DNA of 12,338 nt, taken from positions 1 to 12,338 of the forward strand of contig CALMGO010000605.1 in the NCBI GenBank assembly GCA_937863625.1. Reading direction: 5' to 3'. Below the pieces are notes generated by a model. The model was given only the letters and a program-made list of their open reading frames with translations, was not told the DNA's origin and made no database searches. Positions within the stretch are counted from its first letter, which is position 1. Each line of letters begins with the position of its first letter. The stretch comes from an uncultured bacterium. Lineage in GTDB: Bacteria; Planctomycetota; DG-23; SLPQ01. A program made the position numbers and the translations under genes. Shown piece by piece: positions 8,102 to 12,338 of the stretch.

Positions 8102-8676
8102 CAATCGCCCTCCTCGCCTTTCTCTTTCAGGGGAACAACGCCCATGCGTGTATATGCGGCACCCGTCGGGTGCAATTCACTCATAAACAACGCGATTTCT
8201 GAAACATGCTGCCCGCCGAAATCGCCTCTCGCGAGGCGCGCGAAGGCGGCCTCGACGGTTTCGGAGTCTATCGTACCGCGTGCCCGGCCAAGTGTAAGGT
8301 GCGGCCGGAAGCGGTGATTATCCATGGCGACCCCCAATCCGGCAAGCCCCTCATCAAGACGGTGCGCAAGAAGCGCCATCTCCTCTCCGGCCCCGTCCAC
8401 GCCGGCCCACAGGACTCGCGGCCGCCTGCCGGGGGGGAAAAAGCCCAGGCCGTGCACGGAAAATTCAAAGGGTTCGATAGCCGAGACCGCCGAACGCATC
8501 ACGTCGAAGACAGCCGGAACAAGCGCATTCTCTATGTCGCCGATAAATTTCAAGGTCAGGTGTACGCCGGACGGGTCGGTCCAGCGGACACCCGGGAGCC
8601 GCCCCATGGCTCTCTGCGCGGCGCGCAGGGCGCTCTGAACCTCGTCACATACTTCTATGGCGACAAAAGTGCGCAT
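8101..8676 (-). CDS. thpR: RNA 2',3'-cyclic phosphodiesterase ThpR (LigT-type, 2H family)
   Basis: A 191-residue cytoplasmic 2H phosphoesterase that opens 2',3'-cyclic phosphate RNA ends in known cases; its physiological substrate in most bacteria is unsettled. Both catalytic HxTx motifs are present: His39 in HLTLKFIGD and His126 in RPHLTLGRA, the canonical spacing for the family. The N-terminus MRTFVAIEV and the C-terminal ALFMSELHPTGAAYTRMG block are also typical. The ATG is 8 nt after the kinase stop and has only a distant GAGG (about 14 nt), suggesting coupling to the upstream gene. The stop overlaps the recA ATG by one base. thpR just before recA is a widespread arrangement. Confidence 0.95.
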   Translation of the reverse strand: MRTFVAIEVCDEVQSALRAAQRAMGRLPGVRWTDPSGVHLTLKFIGDIENALVPAVFDVMRSAVSAIEPFEFSVHGLGFFPPGRRPRVLWAGVDGAGEEMALLAHRLDEGLAGLGVAMDNHRFRPHLTLGRARGTIDSETVEAAFARLARGDFGGQHVSEIALFMSELHPTGAAYTRMGVVPLKEKGEEGD

Positions 8677-8684
8677 TGGCCGTT

Positions 8685-9584
8685 TCAGAACCTCAACATT
8701 TCCCGAAGTTGGCGGACGCGGCCTTCGACATCCTGTCGGGATGCGGCGCGCAGGGCCTCCGTGCCAAAACCCTCGACCGTCAGGCTGGCCACTGCTGTGC
8801 CGTAGCCCATGGCGCGCTTTATCCCTTCAAAAGAAAAATCGCCGGAGGCTGCTATGGAGCCCATCATGCCGCCGGCAAAGGAGTCACCGGCACCGGTGGG
8901 GTCTTTGACCTCGCCGGTAGGGTACGCGGGCAGCGCTGCAACGCCGTCACGCGCGACCAGAAGCGCCCCGTGCTCGCCCTTCTTTATAACGACGAATGTC
9001 GGCCCCATGGTGAGTATTATACGCCCGGCTCTGACAAGTGAATCGACCCCGGTGAGCATTCTGGCTTCCTGGTCGTTAAGGACAAGCGCGTCAACCTCGG
9101 TGAGCAGGTCGCGAAGGTCGTCGAGGGCATTCTCGATGTAGTAGTTCATGGTGTCACAGACTACAAGTCTGGCATCGGGCACCTGGCGGAGGACGGCCTT
9201 CTGGACGGAGGGCAGGCCGTTGGCGAGAAAGACGAACCCGGAATCCCGGTACTCCTCCGGCAGGTCGGGGTTAAAGTCGCCGAAGACATTGAGTTCGACC
9301 GCAAGTGTTTCAGCCTCGTTCATCGCCCCTTTGTAGGCGCCGGTCCATCTGAAGGTGCGCCCCGGCCGCGTCACAAGGCCCGCGGTGTCTATCCCGCGCC
9401 CGGCAAGAATGCGGCGGTAATCTTCAGGGAAATCCTCGCCGACAACGCCTACGAGACGGACTTCGCCGAAGAGGCCCGCAGCAAGGCTGAAATACGTGGC
9501 GCTGCCGCCAAGTGCATCGACTACGCTGCCGAAGGGCGTTTCCACGGTGTCGAGCGCGATGGAACCCACTACGAGTAAAGACAC
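8685..9584 (-). CDS. PfkB-family carbohydrate kinase (substrate unknown)
   Basis: Ribokinase/PfkB-fold kinase of 299 residues that phosphorylates a sugar or nucleoside hydroxyl with ATP. Seen: N-terminal VVGSIALDTVETPFG, the Gly-Gly sugar-site segment GGSATYFSLAAGLFGE (26-41), NDQEA at 170-174 (the NxxE motif position for Mg/phosphate), and DPTGAGDSFAGG (228-239) with the catalytic base Asp234. The frame extends far upstream into gltX, but that part is not protein-like. GTG at 9584 is chosen because a strong SD precedes it and the family motif follows directly. A 43-nt gap separates it from gltX, the widest inside this run; thpR starts 8 nt downstream. Adenosine, ribose or fructose-6-phosphate are all possible substrates. 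Confidence 0.9.
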   Translation of the reverse strand: MSLLVVGSIALDTVETPFGSVVDALGGSATYFSLAAGLFGEVRLVGVVGEDFPEDYRRILAGRGIDTAGLVTRPGRTFRWTGAYKGAMNEAETLAVELNVFGDFNPDLPEEYRDSGFVFLANGLPSVQKAVLRQVPDARLVVCDTMNYYIENALDDLRDLLTEVDALVLNDQEARMLTGVDSLVRAGRIILTMGPTFVVIKKGEHGALLVARDGVAALPAYPTGEVKDPTGAGDSFAGGMMGSIAASGDFSFEGIKRAMGYGTAVASLTVEGFGTEALRAASRQDVEGRVRQLREMLRF

Positions 9585-9585
9585 G

Positions 9586-9595
9586 CCTCCTCCTT
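9586..9595 (-). promoter_or_regulatory. Strong Shine-Dalgarno fixing the GTG start of the PfkB kinase
   Basis: The minus strand reads AAGGAGGAGG just before the GTG at 9582-9584. This, with the family-like VSLLVVGSIA start, rules out the longer frame that continues to 9869. Confidence 0.8.
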
Positions 9596-9627
9596 TACCA
9601 GCGCCGCGACATGGCGCGAAATGGCAA

Positions 9628-10959
9628 TCACTCCGGACTGCTTGCCGTTGGCAGGCGCTTGAGCACGCTGTCAATACGGGAAAGCGATTTGTCACGGCCC
9701 AAGAGGGCCAGGGTCTCAAATATCGGCGGACTCGCGGTCGAACCGGTAACGGCCACTCTGATCGGTTGGGCGACTTTTCCGAGGGCCCGGCCGGTTTCTT
9801 CGCAGAAAACTCTGAAACGCTCTTCAAGTCTGTCGGACGCCCAGTCGTCTTGTGCGGCGAGGATATCACGCGAGGCGGAGAGGACGTCGAGGACGCCTTC
9901 CTTTTCGAGGACCTTCTTCATAGAGGCTGGGTCGTACTCAATCTCGTCGGCAAAGACATAGGCTGCGGCGACATACAGGTCGTCAAGCGTCTTTATGCGG
10001 ATGCGATATGCCTCCGCCAGGCGGGTCATCCAGACATCGTCGTATCCGGCGAGGTCGACGTTCTTACGCACGAGATATTCGCGGATGTCCGCGGCGAGGC
10101 GCTCGGCGGGGAGGTTCATGAGGTATTGGCCGTTCATCCACATGAGTTTTTCGTTGTCGAAACGAGAGGCGTTTTTTCTGGCGCGAGAAAGGTCGAACAA
10201 ACCGCACATGTCTTCTATGGACATGATTTCGAGGTCGTTTCCCGGGGACCAGCCGAGGAGGGCAACGAAGTTGGCGAGCGCCTCGGGCAGGAATCCCTTG
10301 TCGTGGTACTCTGTGACGGACGTGGCTCCATGGCGTTTGGAGAGTTTGGCGCCATCGGGCCCGAGGATCATGGGGATGTGGGCGAACTGAGGCGCGGGCA
10401 GGCCGAGGGCCTCATAGAGGACGAGTTGGCGCGGCATATTGGACAGGTGCTCGTCGCCGCGGATGACATGGGTGATGGCGAGGTCGGCGTCATCGACGAC
10501 ACAGGCGAAATTGTAGGCGGGGAATCCGTCCGACTTGATGATGACAAAGTCGTCATTGAGCGAAGCATCAAACTCTATCTCGTCGTGCACGAGGTCGGGG
10601 ACCTTGATGATGCGGCGCGGCATTCGCATCTTAACAGCGCGGCCCTTTTCGGGATCCTCGTCGCAGTAAGCCTCGCCCGAGGCAAGAAGCTTTTCGGCGG
10701 CTTCGCGGTAGCGGTCAAGGCGCTGACTCTGAAAGACAGGCCCTTCGTCCCAGTTGATACCGAGCCAGGAGAGACTGTCGAGAATGGCTTGAGTGAAGCG
10801 GTCTTCGCTCCTCTCGCGGTCGGTGTCCTCGATGCGCAGGATAAACGTGCCGCCGTGACGCCTGGCGTACAGGAAATTGTAGAGCGCTGTCCTCGCGCCG
10901 CCTACATGAAGATAGCCGGTGGGGCTGGGCGCGAAACGCGTCCTGACCTTTTCTGTCAT
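9628..10959 (-). CDS. gltX: Glutamyl-tRNA synthetase GltX (short form)
   Basis: Class I synthetase that charges tRNA-Glu. The 443-residue protein has the Rossmann-fold start FAPSPTGYLHVGG (9-21, HIGH motif as HVGG), ADLAITHVIRGDEHLSN (158-174) and KLSKRHG (205-211, KMSKS). The C-terminal anticodon-binding part ends EETGRALGKVAQPIRVAVTG. It is about 25-40 residues shorter than usual. The loss is visible at 97-118, where YCDEDPEKGRAVKMRMP replaces the longer segment that in E. coli holds the zinc ligands (Cys98, Cys100, Cys125, His127); only Cys99 remains. The start overlaps the upstream TGA (ATGA), with AGGA 6-7 nt before it. Whether it also charges tRNA-Gln cannot be seen; no glnS or gatCAB is in the window. 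Confidence 0.97.
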   Translation of the reverse strand: MTEKVRTRFAPSPTGYLHVGGARTALYNFLYARRHGGTFILRIEDTDRERSEDRFTQAILDSLSWLGINWDEGPVFQSQRLDRYREAAEKLLASGEAYCDEDPEKGRAVKMRMPRRIIKVPDLVHDEIEFDASLNDDFVIIKSDGFPAYNFACVVDDADLAITHVIRGDEHLSNMPRQLVLYEALGLPAPQFAHIPMILGPDGAKLSKRHGATSVTEYHDKGFLPEALANFVALLGWSPGNDLEIMSIEDMCGLFDLSRARKNASRFDNEKLMWMNGQYLMNLPAERLAADIREYLVRKNVDLAGYDDVWMTRLAEAYRIRIKTLDDLYVAAAYVFADEIEYDPASMKKVLEKEGVLDVLSASRDILAAQDDWASDRLEERFRVFCEETGRALGKVAQPIRVAVTGSTASPPIFETLALLGRDKSLSRIDSVLKRLPTASSPE

Positions 10960-11771
10960 TGGGGTTCCTTTACAAACGCGACGGATGCGTAGCCGACGAC
11001 TGCAGATTTGTCACCTGTGACGTCGCCGCTGTCGGTGTATTTGACGAGTCTCGCGTCGGTGGCGCCCATCTCCCGCGCGGCCGCGATGGCGGCGACAGCG
11101 GGCGCAACACCGCACATCGAGATGCGATGGCTAATCACTGTGCGCCAGAGACCTTCTTCGTCGAGGGCAAGCATCCTTTCGATGGCCATACGGTCCTTGC
11201 GCCCGGCCTCCTGGGAGCTCTCGTAGTGTGTCATGTCGCTTGAAGCAAGGATAAACACCTCACGACCGACTTCGCGCGCGGCAGCGACAAGCGCCATCCC
11301 TAACTCCACAAGTCGGGAGTAGTTATGCTCCCCTATGCAGATAGGGACAATCTTTACGTCAGGACGCACATACTGCAAGAACGGCACCTGCACTTCGATG
11401 GAGTGTTCATGTACATGGGAGGTCGTATCACTGCGCAAGAAACCGGCCTGTTTCAAGATGGCTGCCGCCATCGGCTCATCGATGGCCGCGTCGCCAAGAG
11501 GCGTATGCCATGCTCCCAGGTCGAATATGCCGTAAGGGGCGCCGACGCCGCGGTGGTTTGGGCCGAGAATCACGACCGTCAGCGGGATGTCAATCGAGGC
11601 AAAGAGTGCCCCCGCAGCGGCTCCGGAATATATGTAGCCGGCATGTGGCGCGACAGCAGCCACGGCATCGTGGACGGGTTCGGCGGATATCAGCATCGCG
11701 TCTATCATCGACGCAAGGCGGACCTTATCCCCGGGATAGAAGGCTCCGGCGACCGCCGGTTGCCGTAACAT
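10956..11771 (-). CDS. MEMO1-family protein (AmmeMemoRadiSam system protein B)
   Basis: A 271-residue member of the MEMO1/AmmeMemoRadiSam B family, related in fold to class III ring-opening dioxygenases; the biochemical role in bacteria is not settled. Conserved blocks are PHAGYIYSG (42-50, His43), GPNH (70-73, His73), EHSIEVQVPFLQ (122-133), SSDMTHY (177-183, His182) and CGVAP (Cys220). These match the four metal-site residues of human MEMO1 (His49, His81, His192, Cys244). The ATG at 11771 is preferred: GAGG lies 6 nt upstream and the family motif QPAVAGAFYPG follows at once. A longer in-frame ATG at 11858 overlaps the -35 box. It is the first gene of the run and overlaps gltX by 4 nt. AMMECR1 and radical-SAM partners are not in the window. 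Confidence 0.93.
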   Translation of the reverse strand: MLRQPAVAGAFYPGDKVRLASMIDAMLISAEPVHDAVAAVAPHAGYIYSGAAAGALFASIDIPLTVVILGPNHRGVGAPYGIFDLGAWHTPLGDAAIDEPMAAAILKQAGFLRSDTTSHVHEHSIEVQVPFLQYVRPDVKIVPICIGEHNYSRLVELGMALVAAAREVGREVFILASSDMTHYESSQEAGRKDRMAIERMLALDEEGLWRTVISHRISMCGVAPAVAAIAAAREMGATDARLVKYTDSGDVTGDKSAVVGYASVAFVKEPQ

Positions 11772-11829
11772 ATGCCACCTCAATCGGATAGGGGCGAAAA
11801 AACGGGCAAATACAGTCGCTAAAGCCTTC

Positions 11830-11858
11830 AATATATATACGTATGCGTGCTCCTTCAA
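11830..11858 (-). promoter_or_regulatory. Probable sigma70-type promoter of the MEMO-gltX-...-alaS run
   Basis: On the minus strand TTGAAG (11853-11858) is followed after 17 bp by TATATT (11830-11835), within an alternating TA run. Expected RNA start near 11822-11824, giving a leader of about 52 nt to the ATG at 11771. No other comparable promoter is seen until the one before rpmF. Confidence 0.6.
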
Positions 11859-12045
11859 GGGGAAAGTGCGACCAAGGGACGTCGGACCGCCTAAAGCTCG
11901 CTAATCGCGGCGTGGGCGCGGCCACTCATGCAGCAAAGGGATGAAATGGGATCCCGTGCCCATCGCCCCATGATTGTGTCGTCCGTTTGGGAAGTTCATG
12001 TCGCAGCGCTGGACTCTCCAAGCGCGCCCGACGCCGCACACAAGA
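11859..12045. other. Intergenic stretch with no recognised gene
   Basis: Between the likely promoter and the hairpin I find no tRNA, known RNA, or convincing coding sequence. A 32-codon minus-strand frame (11901-11999) is too short to support. No SOS box or other operator is recognised here. Confidence 0.6.
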
Positions 12046-12079
12046 TTCAGGGCCGCCGGGATTTCCCGGCGGCCCTGAA
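12046..12079 (-). terminator. Perfect GC-rich inverted repeat, likely terminator of the Ig-domain gene
   Basis: Arms of 16 bp match without mismatch around a 2-base centre (a 4-base loop in practice). It starts about 42 nt after the stop of the minus-strand gene at 12122. In that direction the hairpin is followed by TCTTGTGT, a weak U-rich tail; on the plus strand there is no U tract. A stable rho-independent terminator is the simplest reading, with the poor tail a caveat. Confidence 0.7.
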
Positions 12080-12121
12080 AACATCCTTACGAAAGTTTTG
12101 CTTCCGTAGTCAGCAGTGCGC

Positions 12122-12338
12122 CTAACTGATCGTTATTGCCAGCGCCTGATCATCGTACTGGCTGTTGGCGTCCGTGCACCTTATGGTGAAACTGAACGTG
12201 CCTTTCTTTGACGCGGTGCCGCTTATGACACCCGTCGAAGGACTGAGCGACAGGCCGTTCGGCAGACTGCCTGATACGAGCGACCACGTGTACGGCAGTG
12301 TTCCGCCAGTGGCCTGGACAGTCGCGCTATAGGCTTGG
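12122..12338 (-). CDS. C-terminal fragment of a protein with a putative Ig-like (He_PIG) domain
   Basis: Only the last 71 codons are present; the gene continues beyond the window edge. The fragment reads like one bacterial Ig-like domain of the He_PIG type: ATGGTLPYTWSLVSGSLPNG, then LSLSPSTGVISGT, a Gly-Thr-Phe-Ser-Phe turn and a closing ALAITIS strand ending at the stop. Such domains are usually found in tandem at the ends of large secreted or surface proteins that bind other proteins or sugars. No sorting signal (LPXTG, PEP-CTERM or type IX-like) follows the domain; the protein stops right after its last strand. The parent protein's job cannot be judged from this piece. The downstream hairpin suggests a separate transcript from the MEMO run. 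Confidence 0.8.
   Translation of the reverse strand, partial: QAYSATVQATGGTLPYTWSLVSGSLPNGLSLSPSTGVISGTASKKGTFSFTIRCTDANSQYDDQALAITIS

Noticed and set aside
8102..8104. TTG start for recA one codon upstream
   Set aside because: The SD spacing is only about 4 nt to the TTG but 7 nt to the ATG.
9596..9627. GCGCC/GGCGC hairpin between gltX and the kinase
   Set aside because: A 5-bp stem with a 7-nt loop and no U tract; likely chance in GC-rich DNA.
9585..9869. Upstream extension of the PfkB kinase frame
   Set aside because: It runs inside gltX in another frame and reads as low-likelihood protein; the SD and family N-terminus support the GTG at 9584.
9496..10992. 498-codon plus-strand open frame opposite gltX and the kinase start
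   Set aside because: It lies antisense to the clearly functional GltX and shows no family motif; high-GC codon bias often opens such frames.
11772..11858. Longer MEMO start at the ATG at 11858
   Set aside because: It would overlap the -35 box, and the extra 29 residues are not part of the family; the SD sits before 11771.
1..12338. CRISPR, IS elements, prophage, tRNA or a hidden defence system
   Set aside because: No repeat arrays, transposase, integrase or tRNA-like fold was seen on either strand; nearly all sequence is explained by conserved genes.

Overview
This is a compact, GC-rich (roughly 60%), bacterial chromosomal segment. Every gene I can support lies on the minus strand, so transcription runs from high to low coordinates. 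It is mostly housekeeping DNA: there is no phage, transposon, CRISPR array, tRNA or rRNA. The SD-led starts, the bacterial bL32, FabD/FabH/PlsX and a secreted HtrA-like protease point to a bacterium. The proteins do not match any single well-known genus that I can name, and an uncultured, possibly PVC-like or neighbouring lineage is only a guess.

Layout in transcription order. (1) 12338-12122: the C-terminal end of a large, probably exported protein ending in an Ig-like (He_PIG type) domain, followed by a perfect 16-bp inverted repeat that is a likely terminator (12046-12079). (2) A roughly 350-bp gap holding that hairpin and a good sigma70-type promoter (11830-11858). (3) A tightly packed seven-gene run: a MEMO1-family protein, gltX, a PfkB-family sugar kinase, thpR, recA, a secreted trypsin/PDZ protease and alaS. 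Junctions are 4-nt or 1-nt overlaps or short gaps (at most 43 nt), so this is most likely one operon with translational coupling. (4) A roughly 100-bp gap with an almost consensus TTGACA-16-TACAAT promoter. (5) The classic lipid-precursor operon rpmF-plsX-fabH-fabD, cut off by the window edge inside fabD.

Functionally, the second operon makes ribosomal protein bL32 and starts phospholipid and fatty-acid synthesis: PlsX makes acyl-phosphate, FabD makes malonyl-ACP and FabH does the first condensation. The first operon mixes tRNA charging (GltX, AlaS), RNA end processing (ThpR), recombination and repair (RecA) and envelope quality control (the protease). The thpR-recA-...-alaS order is a known conserved neighbourhood, but here a secreted protease sits where recX often lies.

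I do not see a convincing new defence or mobile system. The most notable points are an unusually short glutamyl-tRNA synthetase lacking the zinc-site segment, recA buried in an operon without a visible SOS box, the MEMO-family gene heading a translation operon, and the recA-protease-alaS arrangement.
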